Shown: piece after piece, positions 24,701 to 34,700 of the stretch
How the letters are laid out: every line of letters starts with the position of its first letter
How positions within the stretch are numbered: the first letter of the stretch is position 1
Notes under the pieces: model-generated
What the model was told of the DNA's origin: nothing
What the model saw: only the letters and a program-made list of their open reading frames with translations
Database searches by the model: none
Program-made: the position numbers and the translations under genes
Source of the DNA: Panulirus ornatus
Lineage: Eukaryota > Arthropoda > Malacostraca > Decapoda > Palinuridae
Assembly (NCBI RefSeq): GCF_036320965.1
Contig: NC_092271.1
Coordinates: 18,533,529-18,597,528, forward strand
Direction of reading: 5' to 3'
DNA: 64,000 bases

Positions 24701-27084
24701 CTGGTTCTACCCATCGACCTCACTTCAGGAAGCTGTACATGCGATATCAAAAATGAACAAAGTTAGCCAAAAAAAATTGCCACGGAACTCTACAGACAAG
24801 CGACGGAAGGGAGGCTGTTCACAGCTCCACCTCAAACTCTTAAGTTTACACGTTTTCTTCCTTTATATTAGTTCTTGATAGCAACACTTGTATGTCTGTA
24901 TAAAGCTCTCGACAGACTAGTCTTCCTGTAAATAGGCTATCAGAACATGATGTTATTGTACAGAACTAAGGTTGTAAAACGATGTATGTAAATCTCATTA
25001 TCGTTGCATGTGTAGCTCAGAATCCTGTAGGTAGCTAAGCCATCGTATTCCAGTAGTAGAAACTACATTATGGTTTGATTTTATCATCTAATTGTTCTTT
25101 GGCATTCATAGACTGGCACTGAGGTCTACAATACAGTAACGTGTGAATCCATGACCACCTCACCTCTTCCATAGCTAACTTGATTATCTTTTTTGAGTAA
25201 TTCTTCTACACATTTTTCTTACGTTATTTGCTTCTCGTTTATCTTTTTAATTCTTACGTATGACAAATGTTTCTCGTTGGCGTGCTGGATTAACTGGCTT
25301 TTTCAGAGTCCCGAGCAGCGAGCTTCTGCCTCGTATCACGGTGACTGGTGAACAAGAGTGAACAATAAACATGTCTTGGTGTTCTCGTTCTCTGGTCAAG
25401 GTTCCGTTCCATCCAGATCCATTTCGAGGCTAATGTCCTGCGCTCTGTCCACGTTCACCATAAGTCACCTACAGGCTTCTTCCTTAGGAATCGGGAGAGA
25501 CATTTACTATCATCATCCTCTGATCACAAAGGATTCTTAACGAATCATCTATTGATTCATGATTCAAAATTTCTCGTGCAAACATCTCCGCTTCGTCATT
25601 TACACATCCAATAGACGTGAAAATGACATTGACAATGTATGAAGCCAGAGCAAATGAAAGCAGTCCAATAAGAAATAAAATGTTCCAACTCTATTTGAGG
25701 ACGTGATAAATCATATCGTCACATATATGTATAAAGTCTGGGACTCTATGAGAAAGAGTTCGCGGCGGAATGCAAGGGGATTATAAACGCCAGCATTCCA
25801 TGCATGAAAGCTTACCACACATTACAACCCGTACAGAAAATAACCCCGCTCTACTCAGAATGACAAAGAAGACACAAACACCCAACCAGTCAGAAATCAT
25901 CATCTCTCCTCTCCTCCCTTGGGCAGGTGCTGCAGGTGGACGAGGCGCTGCAGAAGGTGCTGGCGGGAGGTTACTCCTTCATCATCTTCAGGAACTACAT
26001 CAGCGTCATCGTGGCCACCCGCTACACTGACGCCCAGGGACACACGCCCCTCTACACCAGTAACGAAGGCGTTGCCATGACATCATCTTTTGGCTGGGGG
26101 TTCAGGCGAGTGTGATGTGTCTATCATGGCTACCAGTGTGTGTGTGTGTGTGTGTGTGTGTGTACACACGAAAAAAAAAGAATCCTGCCACTTTTTTGTG
26201 TGAAACAATATGACACCACGGACGAAGGATATTGAGAAATGCCCAATCGTCTGGTCTCACACTGGTAGACCTGTTTTCATGATTTTGTAATCTATCGCTT
26301 GTTAGTGACATTTCCTGTCACTTGCCATAATTAATATTTCATTGACTTAATATTTCGTTGGAAATAACTACAAAAATGGGGATATCTTAATCATTAGGGT
26401 ATCTGTCACATATTTACGCTCACCATTTCCAACCGAGACAACACGAGTCGCAATGATCATTTCGCAATTCATCGGACCCCTCCTGACAAGATACTTTTTC
26501 TACCGTGTGTACAAGTGTGCATAATTTTATTCTTTTCCTACTTGTATGTGACGTCCTTGAGCAACACGGTCGGTTATCACTATGTTACAATGCTATAGCC
26601 TATACCATCTCTCCCCATCTGAAATCTTCCAAGTTTGATTACACATCCGATCCTGAAGTCTTTTAAAACAAGTTAGGCTTTGCCATCTTTCCCTTGGTGA
26701 GGAGACCTGAGGTACGTTTGGCTCAGTCTCATAGAACGTACGAGGGTGTTTGTGATGGTGTTGACTAGCTGTCTCAGGGTGACAATTCATATTTCTTAAC
26801 AAGGTCCATAATTCTTACATCGTTATTTCTTTTTTTTTTACCCAAATTCACGAAAGTCCGTAGGTTTCTGCTGGATGAGACAAATTCGGTGTGTAGAATG
26901 AACTTCTACAACGACGCTAAACCCCAACAAAAGTGGGAGGGGATTTGAAGTACATGGAAAATGTGCTGTTGAATTCAATAGCGTACCTTAGACTAACCAA
27001 ACTCAGACCATAACCAGGGGATTTCGACCCTGTATCTCCATTATGATTCAACCTGTAGTAGAGGCATTCCTTACAGACATCTAT

Positions 27085-27119
<35 letters not shown>

Positions 27120-29040
27120 CTTTGTCGCTGTCTCCCGCGTTTGCGAGGTAGCGCAAGGAAACAGACGAAAGAAATGGCCCAACCCCCCCCCCCATACACA
27201 TGTACATATACACGTCCACACACGCAAATATACATACCTACACAGCTTTCCATGGTTTACCCCAGACGCTTCACATGCCTTGCTTCAATCCACTGACAGC
27301 ACGTCAACCCCTGTATACCACATGACTCCAATTCACTCTATTTCTTGCCCTCCTTTCACCCTCCTGCATGTTCAGGCCCCGATCACACAAAATCTTTTTC
27401 ACTCCATCTTTCCACCTCCAATTTGGTCTCCCTCTTCTCCTCGTTCCCTCCACCTCCGACACATATATCCTCTTGGTCAATCTCTCCTCACTCATTCTCT
27501 CCATGTGCCCAAACCATTTCAAAACACCCTCTTCTGCTCTCTCAACCACGCTCTTTTTATTTCCACACATCTCTCTTACCCTTACGTTACTTACTCGATC
27601 AAACCACCTCACACCACACATTGTCCTCAAACATCTCATTTCCAGCACATCCATCCTCCTGCGCACATCTCTATCCATAGCCCACGCCTCGCAACCATAC
27701 AACATTGTTGGAACCACTATTCCCTCAAACATACCCATTTTTGCTTTCCGAGATAATGTTCTCGACTTCCACACATTTTTCAAGGCTCCCAAAATTTTCG
27801 CCCCCTCCCCCACCCTATGATCCACTTCCGCTTCCATGGTTCCATCCGCTGACAGATCCACTCCCAGATATCTAAAACACTTCACTTCCTCCAGTTTTTC
27901 TCCATTCAAACTCACCTCCCAATTGACTTGACCCTCACCCCTACTGTACCTAATAACCTTGCTCTTATTCACATTTACTCTCATCTATCATACGGTATAT
28001 GATACGGTATATAATAGTCTTAGGAAGTGTTCACCTGCATAGACGAAAATTCGTTCCATTTCGTTTTCCATCTTTTTCGAATATCCATCAAAGCATGAAC
28101 GCTATTCAATGACCGCGTCACTAAACAGAGTGAAGTCAAGGTAAAGGATGATATGTGAACTAGGGCAGCACGAGTTATCATCGTGATAAGAGCACCCCTA
28201 GAGTTATAGATAAGAATAATTGCTATCTTATCATTCATCACCGGACACTAAATCTCTCTCTCTTTTCCACAGGAGAGGGGCACCGTTCCGGTCTCGCTTC
28301 AGCCAGATGATATGGCACTTGCGAGACGCCGGCATCATAGACCAGTGGAAGACTGAAGTCATGGCCCGCCGCATCAGGGAGAAGCGCAGGGAAGCAGCAG
28401 CTGCACAGAACAATAACCAGAATGGAAACTCCGCCACCTCACATGTATATAAATATAACGTTTCACCCGCAGGAGGTTGCGTCATGCTGACCTAACGTAC
28501 CTCAGATTTACAGTTTGAAAGAACAAATAACAATTAATATTATTTCTCAATTGATGCCAACAGATGATTTTGACGCACACTGTATATATCGTGTCTATGT
28601 GTCCATACAACGCTCAGTAACTTGATAATGTCCATTACTAAACCCAGAAATAATATGATACGTGAAATATCACGAATTATTTTTTTGTTTATGGAAGTAG
28701 ATGTATATCAAATTTTTATTTTTTGTTTATGGAAGTAGACACTATATGCATATTGCTATTTTCTTTTACATGTTAGCAGGGAAGAATACTAGTGGAGTCT
28801 TGTTTTGAGAAAGACGCAGGAATGTTAATGCAGATCTTCATCATTTGATTGATACATTTGGGGGTGGAATTCTTTTTAGAGGATCCGATGTATTACTGGC
28901 ACAACGTGAGATCAGCAATGAGGTTCACGAGTGGAGATCTGCTTGAGACAGAGTATCATGCTACGTCTGTGGGACGTGAGCTTCAAATATGGTGTTATCT
29001 TTGATGAGCCCATTTTTCTAAGAAGGAGACAGGCAAGTTG

Positions 29041-29131
<91 letters not shown>

Positions 29132-30268
29132 GTGTGCAAATAAATCTGTGCCCAAATTGGCGGGGGGTTTGAAGCAAGAAGTTGAAAAAAAAAAAAAAAG
29201 AATTGCAATATTTTCTTCCTTAAAAACTAGTTAGGAAAGTGGAGGTCTTATGACTGAGCTAGATTCCACATCAGGGCGGATTGATGTGGATAGATGTAAT
29301 TTTCTTTTATAATTCCGGGTTAGATTATGGGACATAAGTACAATACCCAAACAGGAAACAATAAGTGGATGTGAGGGTTTATATTATTGTCTCTACGGTA
29401 ACAGGATTAGTGACAGTTGGACGTCATTGGATGAGACTGTAGTGGGTGCGAGGAAATCGGTATTACAAAAAAAAAAGGGAAAAAAAAGGATGGGTCAGAG
29501 TATTGTCCTGTTTTAGGAGTAGGACAATAAGAGCATTACGCACTATCCTTAAGGTACAAATAGGTAAATCATAAACAGCTGAATACACACAGGTATGTCT
29601 ACGACCAGGTCACAGCGCTCAAAGAGTCTAAAGGCAGTTTGACGGCGTGGACAGTGAACAGTTAAGTTCTTCGAAAGATGCAAAAAAAAAAAAAAATGGA
29701 GTAACCCAATAACCACAACAAAACGCTAAGCAAAAGAAGGAACTTATTAGGAAATACAGAAAGTCTTTTCGTGGACGAAATCGGGTAGGCGTTAGCGTTA
29801 ACGCAGTGAGTACCGTCAGTATAGGAGAATCGAACTGATAGTTGAGACAGGTCGAGAGATGAGAATCACAAGAGGGAAGTTAGAACTCCCTCCGTTAGAC
29901 TTCCGTACCGTGCGAACAATTGATTACAAAAGGGGTAATTAGTTATGAAATACTGCGGGAAAACTGTCTTTTATTTTCCTTTTTGACACAAGCGACTGAA
30001 GACCGTTAACTGTGCCACCTTTCACCTCCAGGATGAGAACGGGAGCCAGGTGGCGCTGGGGCTGCACCACCTGCAGGGTGGGTTCTACCTCTTCCTGTTC
30101 GGCCAGGGGATCGCCCTCCTCACCTTCTTGGCGGAGTACCTCGTCCACTCTCGCTGCCCACCTAGAAAACCCCACTTCGAGGAAAATGTCACCCCTCTCC
30201 GCATCTTACCCCGGCAACCTCATCTACAACAGAGGAACCTCACTCACTACCGTAAGTCGTATTATTAA
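14048..30268 (+). CDS. Divergent ionotropic receptor IR1 (11 exons, one +1 frame lesion)
   Basis: Exons: 14048-14238, 15019-15258, 18686-18897, 21766-21894, 22409-22697, 22943-23184, 23636-23821, 24172-24408, 25927-26105, 28273-28444, 30032-30268. Every junction keeps phase; removing one extra base in exon 7 gives about 770 residues. Residues 1-23 are a signal peptide. Exons 2-5 form a poorly conserved N-terminal region. Exon 6 is the S1 lobe (GSFNGVVGDLE), keeping an Arg where glutamate receptors bind the ligand alpha-carboxyl group. Exon 7 has TM1 (LWVILLVSVVLWGATLWLL) and the pore loop, exon 8 TM2 (VGWWLVYCLVICTAFRSSL) and the start of S2, exons 9-10 the rest of S2 (GWGF-RRGAPFRSRF), exon 11 TM3 (FYLFLFGQGIALLTFLAEYL). 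Residues that bind glutamate in S2 are not apparent, usual for IRs, so the ligand is unknown. Likely a chemosensory cation-channel subunit. Intron 9 uses a GC donor. Confidence 0.85.
14239..15018 (+). other. IR1 intron 1
   Basis: Donor gtgggt, acceptor tatattag. No element recognised within. Confidence 0.6.
15510..16010. repeat. Degenerate purine-rich minisatellite
   Basis: Irregular repeats of gagggagagt, agtatgag and gagtggcag blocks over about 500 bp. Unit length varies, so this is an old array. Confidence 0.65.
16432..16512. repeat. (GA)n microsatellite
   Basis: Pure GA run of about 40 units. Confidence 0.95.
16783..16870. repeat. (CT)n-(TA)n compound microsatellite
   Basis: CT run to about 16830, then a TA run that ends exactly at the first base of the short dispersed element. 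Confidence 0.95.
16871..17124 (+). mobile_element. Short dispersed element, best full-length copy
   Basis: About 230 bp plus an A-tail at 17103-17124. Starts ttatccctggggatagggga, contains cgtgtcgtagaaggcgacta, a poly-T tract and gaacagagaagagggccagg, and ends with cgctacctcgctatcgcggg, aaatggcgaatag. No protein coding and no convincing tRNA-type A/B boxes. The 3' end matches the LINE 3' terminus of this window. Confidence 0.8.
17367..17435. repeat. (TA)n microsatellite
   Basis: Long TA run in IR1 intron 2. Confidence 0.95.
17703..17770. repeat. (CT)n microsatellite
   Basis: Pure CT run in IR1 intron 2. Confidence 0.95.
18990..19219 (+). mobile_element. LINE 3' UTR fragment, plus orientation
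   Basis: Matches the 3' UTR of the 9515-11975 LINE: gcggggtggcgacgg, the tgtatatg/gtgtgtgggcg stretch, gtgggtgggttgggccattc, then gcgctacctcgctaacgcgg and gagacaacgac. It ends at 19219 and is followed at once by a LINE body in the opposite orientation. Confidence 0.8.
19220..21660 (-). mobile_element. Non-LTR retrotransposon, near full-length coding body, inactivated
   Basis: Reading the minus strand from 21660: an N-terminal endonuclease of the exonuclease-endonuclease-phosphatase fold (SETKLKGKGEEW, IGAYAPG, MGDLNADV, DYVLIDRR, MSDHYLVEAKV), then RT (GECSNYRGTSLLSIPGKLYG, GFRSGRGCVDQVF, FMDLEKAYDRV, VGLRQ, SPWMFNLFMDGF) and the C-terminal tail to GMV-type stop near 19240. Frames are broken between domains, for example at about 20190-20200 and 19800. 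The RT active site reads FADTSLVAD instead of FADDTSLVAD: one Asp codon is missing. It lies in IR1 intron 3, antisense to the gene, and its 5' end abuts a (TA)n run only about 100 bp before exon 4. Confidence 0.85.
21661..21741. repeat. (TA)n microsatellite
   Basis: Separates the LINE from IR1 exon 4, 24 bp upstream of the exon's acceptor. Confidence 0.95.
22080..22290. repeat. About 42-bp degenerate minisatellite in IR1 intron 4
   Basis: Four to five imperfect units built on cctcatgatgttccgtacag and agcagtactggag variants. Confidence 0.75.
23185..23635 (+). other. IR1 intron 6
   Basis: Donor gtagtg, acceptor tatgccgcag. The last 28 bases before exon 7 (from gtaaggctgtgcc to the acceptor) match IR2 almost perfectly, in contrast to the rest of the intron. 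Confidence 0.6.
23636..23821 (+). CDS. IR1 exon 7 (TM1 and pore loop) with +1 lesion
   Basis: Encodes GELWVILLVSVVLWGATLW and the pore segment. The exon is 186 nt against 185 nt in IR2: IR1 has gggccttggcg where IR2 has gggcctggcg. The extra T moves the downstream pore text (IIPAVLFGWGVLLETPPP in IR2) out of frame and would truncate the channel before TM2 if the base is real. Apart from that base the exon is nearly identical to IR2. Confidence 0.85.
23926..24171. repeat. 57-58-bp tandem repeat copying the exon 8 splice acceptor (IR1)
   Basis: Four units, each with tgtattgtacctgcag (the first is gtgcag) followed by a copy of the first bases of exon 8, gtgttggtggggtgg. The cag ends fall at 23941, 23999, 24056 and 24114, with the inferred true acceptor at 24171. 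Units using the decoys soon meet TAG or TGA in the exon frame. Confidence 0.9.
24172..24408 (+). CDS. IR1 exon 8 (TM2 and start of S2)
   Basis: 79 codons, phase 0 at both ends, donor gtcagt. Encodes VGWWLVYCLVICTAFRSSL, the IR TM2 with its R-S-S-L-x-A-x-L-T signature, then ETFQDLVEQDSWGWGTEPWV. Near-identical to IR2 exon 8 until the divergent GLPLEYF/GVPHEYL segment. Confidence 0.9.
24409..25926 (+). other. IR1 intron 8
   Basis: Donor gtcagt, acceptor ttgggcag. Short (CA)n at about 24588-24607; otherwise unique AT-rich DNA with no element recognised. Confidence 0.6.
26101..26112 (+). promoter_or_regulatory. GC-type 5' splice site, IR1 intron 9
   Basis: Exon 9 ends ...GGGTTCAG followed by gcgagt. 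Using GC keeps the frame into exon 10 (GWGF-R-RGAPF). The GT three bases further on would put exon 10 out of frame. Confidence 0.75.
26106..28272 (+). other. IR1 intron 9 (GC-AG) with LINE insertion
   Basis: GC donor, acceptor ttccacag. Contains (GT)n at about 26140-26162 and a minus-strand LINE 3' copy at 27089-27990. The rest shows no gene. Confidence 0.65.
27089..27990 (-). mobile_element. LINE 3' copy, 5'-truncated, youngest in the window
   Basis: The minus strand encodes an uninterrupted 226-residue C-terminal tail (NWEVSLNGEKLEEV, VDLSADGTMEAEVDHRV, TMLYGCEAWAMDRDVRRRMD, MRCLRTMCGVRWFDRVSN, WFGHMERMSEERLTKR), then a short 3' UTR ending gcgctacctcgcaaacgcgg, gagacagcgacaaagtat and a poly-A tail (T-run 27089-27117 on plus). 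The intact frame and long A-tail suggest a recent insertion. It lies antisense in IR1 intron 9; IR2 has no equivalent. Confidence 0.9.
28445..30031 (+). other. IR1 intron 10
   Basis: Donor gtatat (weak), acceptor cacctccag. Contains a long (GA)n at 29042-29128 and several A-runs. No element recognised. Confidence 0.55.
29042..29128. repeat. (GA)n microsatellite
   Basis: Pure GA run of about 43 units. Confidence 0.95.
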
Positions 30269-30329
30269 CCTCACCATATTACGTGGGGGGACGACGAGGA
30301 CAAAAATATACCTCGTCCACAAATGCATC

Positions 30330-30615
30330 CCAACTCAGTAACCTCGTGTGCTAAAATGGAGAACCTTGCTAAGAACTACCACAATCCACGTCAGTAACCT
30401 CACACGCTATGGTGGAGAACCTCGCCAAAAACTACCACAATCCACGTCAATAACCTCACACGCTATGGTGGAGAACCTCGCCAAAAACTACCACAATCCA
30501 CGTCAATAACCTCACACGCTATGGTGGAGAACCTCGCCAAAAACTACCACAATCCACCTCAGTAACCTCACACGCTATGGTGGAGAACCTCGCCAAAAAC
30601 TACCACAATCCATCT
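30330..30615. repeat. About 56-bp minisatellite in the IR1 3' flank
   Basis: Five units of a sequence containing cacacgctatggtggagaac and aaaaactaccacaatccac, the first unit the most diverged. Starts about 60 bp after the IR1 stop codon, so it probably lies in the 3' UTR. Confidence 0.9.
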
Positions 30616-30849
30616 CATGTGTTTACATGAGAAAGACAGACAACAGGAGGACTGGTTGGCTCATGACTGGGTTGTCTAGTAAAAAAAAAAAAAAAAGATT
30701 TAACTTAAAATGTAACTTCGCTCCGCAGTTTTTTAAGCTATCACCGTCTCCCCCGCTGCTGCACATTAGCCTTCTAGTGTCACCATTACTGCTATCCTTT
30801 ATACAGCTATTTCTGGCGTTTTTCTCAGAGCGTAACCGAAATTATACAA

Positions 30850-31860
30850 ATATTCGTCTAAACGACTTCTGAAAGGTATTCATAATCTTGGCATTCACTA
30901 CGTCTGACTAACTTATTTCCTATAGGAAAAGCTTTTTCCCCCACGTCTGCACTACATCTTTTAGCTTTGAGTTTTATTCCATTTGTCCTGGTCACCGTAT
31001 TTTCTTGTATTTCGAAAAGATGTTCATGTGATTTACGTTATCGAACTTGTTCAGAATTTTGAACGCTTGGATTAAGTCGCCACGAAGACTACGTTTTTTA
31101 AGGTAGAAGAGATCCAATCGTTTTAGCCTCCCTTCGTATGTCAGATTTCTTATAAGACATAGGATCAATTTTGTCGCGCGTCTTTGTACTTGCTCGAGCT
31201 TTTCCTCGTCTTTTCATATAGTCTGGGGACCAAAACATGACTGCACATTCAAGGTGTGGTCTTACTAGAGGATCATTAAAGCGTGAGAATTGTTTCTGGT
31301 GTGTTGCAATCCATGCTCCTGGTTATGAAACGTAACATTGAGTTGCCATTTTTACTTGCTGCTTGGCACTGTTTAGTGTACTTCAGATTGTTGTTAACGA
31401 CAACTCCAAAGTCCTTTTCTTCATTTACATTAGAGAGTTTCCGAATAGTTTGTAGTCGTAAGGTATATTCTTGTCTCCAACGTCTATATCAAACTTCATT
31501 TGTCATCTGTCTGACCACTCTACTAACAAGTCATGATCTCTTTGAATCATTTCACAGTCCCGCCTATTTACAGCTCTACACCATAGAGATCTTAGATACG
31601 AGACAGAGTTCTACGTCATTAATGTATATCATAAAAAAAATTGGGGCCTAGCACGGACCCCTGTGGCACACCACTCATGTTTAGCTAATCTGAGGCTTCG
31701 CTGTTTAATACTCCACACTGCTTTCTTCCGGTAAGCCAGTCTCTGATCCATATACAAGGTTCTTCACCGATTCCGTGTGCTTTGAGTTTATACAAAAGTC
31801 TCTTGTGAGGTGCTTTATCAAAAGCCTTTTGGAAATCTAAACATACTACATCAGACGATA
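30850..31860 (-). mobile_element. CR1/Jockey-type LINE fragment
   Basis: On the minus strand from 31860: VCLDFQKAFDKAPHKRLLYK, HGIGEEPCIWIRDWLTGRKQ, MSGVPQGSVLGPNFFMIYIN, then ending near LKRLDLFYLKKRSLRGDLIQ and FKILNKFDNVNHMNIF, the classic RT palm and C-terminal text of CR1/L2/Jockey-clade LINEs. Many stops and shifts; no FADD segment survives clearly. Different clade from the other LINE family here. Strongly 5'-truncated. Confidence 0.8.
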
Positions 31861-32450
31861 CTTCTTCGTCCCAAATCTCCTTTCAGGTCTGTCAGTATCT
31901 GCCATCTTTATCAGTTTGTCAAAATGTGCTTGCCTATGTTATCACTGTATCTCTATGTCTTCACTGGAATTGTTACTGTAGCTCATATCCTTAACACTGT
32001 ACCTCTATTGCTGATATTCTAATCATGGTTAGCATCATCATCATCAATACCTTTATGAACATTATCATTAAGATTTTCATTACGACTGGAATCATTACTG
32101 TTATAATGAAAGCATTCGTCATTATCGATATCCTATGTATATATGATTTTCCATTTTAACATCAGTGAGCTCTTACACCAAAGCGTGACAATGTAATTGC
32201 GTTCATCTTTTTTTTTTTATCTTCACAATGCTCACGTCATTTGCATATGTTGCTTCTGAATCAGGAAAAAAAATGTTCAAACTTGAACCACCACCACTTG
32301 TTCGAGTCCTCACTACCGCTGACACAAAGGGAATGAAGAAAAAAAAATGATGTGTAAGAAATAAAAGTATTTGTGACTATCCTTCATTTTGTATCTTTAT
32401 TTGGTGGCCTATAACTTTGGTTAGTCTAGAGGATCTGTAACAATATATAC

Positions 32451-32600
<150 letters not shown>

Positions 32601-32601
32601 A

Positions 32602-32711
32602 AAATGCTTTTATGTATACACATGTGTATGTGGGTGGCTCGGGCCATTCTTATGTCTTGCGCTACCTTGCTAACGCGGGAGAAAGCGACTAAGTATAACA
32701 GAAAAAACAAC

Positions 32712-32714
<3 letters not shown>
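32602..32714 (+). mobile_element. LINE 3' terminus, extreme 5' truncation
   Basis: Only about 100 bp remain: tgtatgtgggtggctcgggc, gcgctaccttgctaacgcgg, gagaaagcgactaagtataa and an A-rich tail. Bounded on both sides by (TA)n. Confidence 0.85.
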
Positions 32715-32715
<1 letters not shown>

Positions 32716-32785
<70 letters not shown>

Positions 32786-32839
32786 GAAACGGAGCCTAAG
32801 CGAGTATTGAACTTTCTCCCCCTAGAGTACAAATAGGGA

Positions 32840-32888
<49 letters not shown>

Positions 32889-32892
32889 GCGC
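32716..32892. repeat. (TA)n and (CA)n microsatellites
   Basis: TA run 32716-32781, then a CA run 32843-32892 ending in CGCG. Confidence 0.95.
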
Positions 32893-33507
32893 GCGCGTAA
32901 GGTGTAAAATGTCAGAAAAATAACTTCTCAAAAATAAAATAATGATATATGAAATGGATTTATACTGTAATAAAATAAACATTCTCCATCATCAATACAC
33001 ACAATTCATGCCTTCTGGTAAATTTATAGCAGTTTGGCAGGCTAATATGCACAACACACAGCCAAAAGGCCCAAGTGGCTATTTCGAAGTATACCGTACC
33101 CAACACATGGACTCGTACTGCCATTCTAGTGCCTTGGAAATGTCATATTACTACCAGTTCCCGGGTCCGCTCACAATCATGCTCCAGCGAAATTGCATGT
33201 ACAGAAATAATTGCACAAGCATGGACTCAGACATTAGGCGCATGAAAATTACAGGGTAACACACCTGCATTGGGACGTAACAGCATTGTTAAGTTATCGA
33301 GACACGGCCCTTGGTCGTATAGAAACGACCAAGGATAATATTTCTCGCGGCAGTACCACACCTCCCTGCTCTACCGCCGATAGAGGTTCGGAACCCAAGA
33401 GAGGACGACTCCAATCCTGTGCTGTACATATGGGTGTATACAGCATGTATATAACAGAAACATCATCATCAAGCTATACACTCCCTTTCTATAATACACA
33501 CACACAT

Positions 33508-33512
<5 letters not shown>

Positions 33513-33581
<69 letters not shown>
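33513..33581. repeat. (TA)n microsatellite
   Basis: Directly flanks the Penelope-like remnant. Confidence 0.95.
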
Positions 33582-33582
<1 letters not shown>

Positions 33583-33583
<1 letters not shown>

Positions 33584-34110
33584 TGAAATTGCACTTCAGT
33601 AGGAGTTCATACAATTTTATTTAACATTTAGATTTTCTATTCATGTGGCACGACACGTTTCGTGGAGACAATACCTCATCAGGTGCCAGTACTTAAAGTT
33701 ATTTAAACCCCGACATCACAACGGCATACCGCCGTCCAGCAACAATCAGTACAGACCAACCACTGTCCACTTTGTCTGGCAGTAACCGTTAAAAGGGAGA
33801 GTGATTAAGGGTGGTCACGTGGCGGGGGGTGGCCTGGGTAGCTGGGTGTGTCTTGAACAACTTTTTCTGTCTTCGTGTTATGTCAGTTCTCTCATAATGA
33901 TCTGGTTAATGCTAGAATGGGCTTTAAAGTTCCCTGGGGACAAATTAAAGTTCTTGGCATTAGCAATTCAGACATCCAATGATGTTGCGTGTAGCATAAT
34001 CAGCTAAGGGGTATAGAATTGCGGGACCTTCAAGATCAATGGGATGATCATTTTCATAACAGTGTTTAGCGAAGCGTTCGCATTTTTATGGTCATCTTGA
34101 ACGTCATAAG
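33583..34110 (-). mobile_element. Penelope-like element 3' remnant (probable)
   Basis: Minus-strand reading near 34100-33960 gives KCERFAKHCYENDHPIDLEG and ILYPLADYATRNIIGCLNC, which resembles the end of the GIY-YIG endonuclease region of Penelope-like elements (H...ENDHPIDW...). Downstream on that strand a hammerhead-like motif lies at 33688-33646, followed by an AT-rich end at the (TA)n run. Hammerhead ribozymes are known in Penelope-like element terminal repeats, so the two signals support each other. No RT domain was identified. Confidence 0.5.
33646..33688 (-). ncRNA. Hammerhead-ribozyme-like motif
   Basis: Minus strand: stem I TGGCAC pairs over 6 bp with GTGCCA; the core CTGATGA and GAAA are both exact; stem III is the minimal A-C/G-T pair with a two-base loop; the cleavage base would be the C before GTGCCA. 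This minimal stem III is characteristic of retroelement hammerheads. Stem II (14 nt between the cores) pairs poorly, so the copy may be inactive. Confidence 0.45.
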
Positions 34111-34624
34111 CATCAGAGCAAATACTGTCAAACCATGAAATGAGCGGGTAAAGATTTAGGGAAAAGAGACAAAAAAGGACTTCATCACCAGTTAAAGTGA
34201 CCTCCGCTATACGGTCAGTGCAGCTGGTGGCATACTGGATGGCAAGGCACTACTGGTCTAAACGCCGATGTAAAAGCATGAGCCGGGAAGACGTTGCTCT
34301 CTTAACATACCGAGGTAAATGCTTCTGAAGATGAAATTGTGATCACAAGACTCTAATGGGGACGAGAGATAGTGCAACTAAGATGGCAGGGTTCAGAGGT
34401 TCATCAGGTCGGAGTGTTAGAAACTGAGTCGTGACGATCAATGAACTAGAACCGAGTGTTTGATTGGTTGCTCCGAAATGTTTCAGCCTGCGAAAACGAT
34501 CCAGGGTTTCAAGTCCACAGTGATCATCCCTGCGGAGAGGCCTTCAGTGTGTGCATGTCTAGAGACAAACACCCGTGATAGTAGGACAAACGTACGAAGA
34601 GTTTTACAGGATTGGAGGAAATGG

Positions 34625-34625
<1 letters not shown>

Positions 34626-34700
<75 letters not shown>
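34626..34700. repeat. (TA)n microsatellite
   Basis: Long TA run. Confidence 0.95.

Noticed and set aside
26106..26112. A GT donor three bases after the exon 9 end in IR1
   Set aside because: It would shift exon 10 out of frame and destroy the conserved RRGAPF text. The GC donor preserves it, and IR2 shows the same arrangement.
34100..34460. Reverse transcriptase domain of the Penelope-like remnant
   Set aside because: Scattered minus-strand fragments could be read as element protein, but no RT landmark such as a YxDD box was found, so the element was limited to the supported 3' part.
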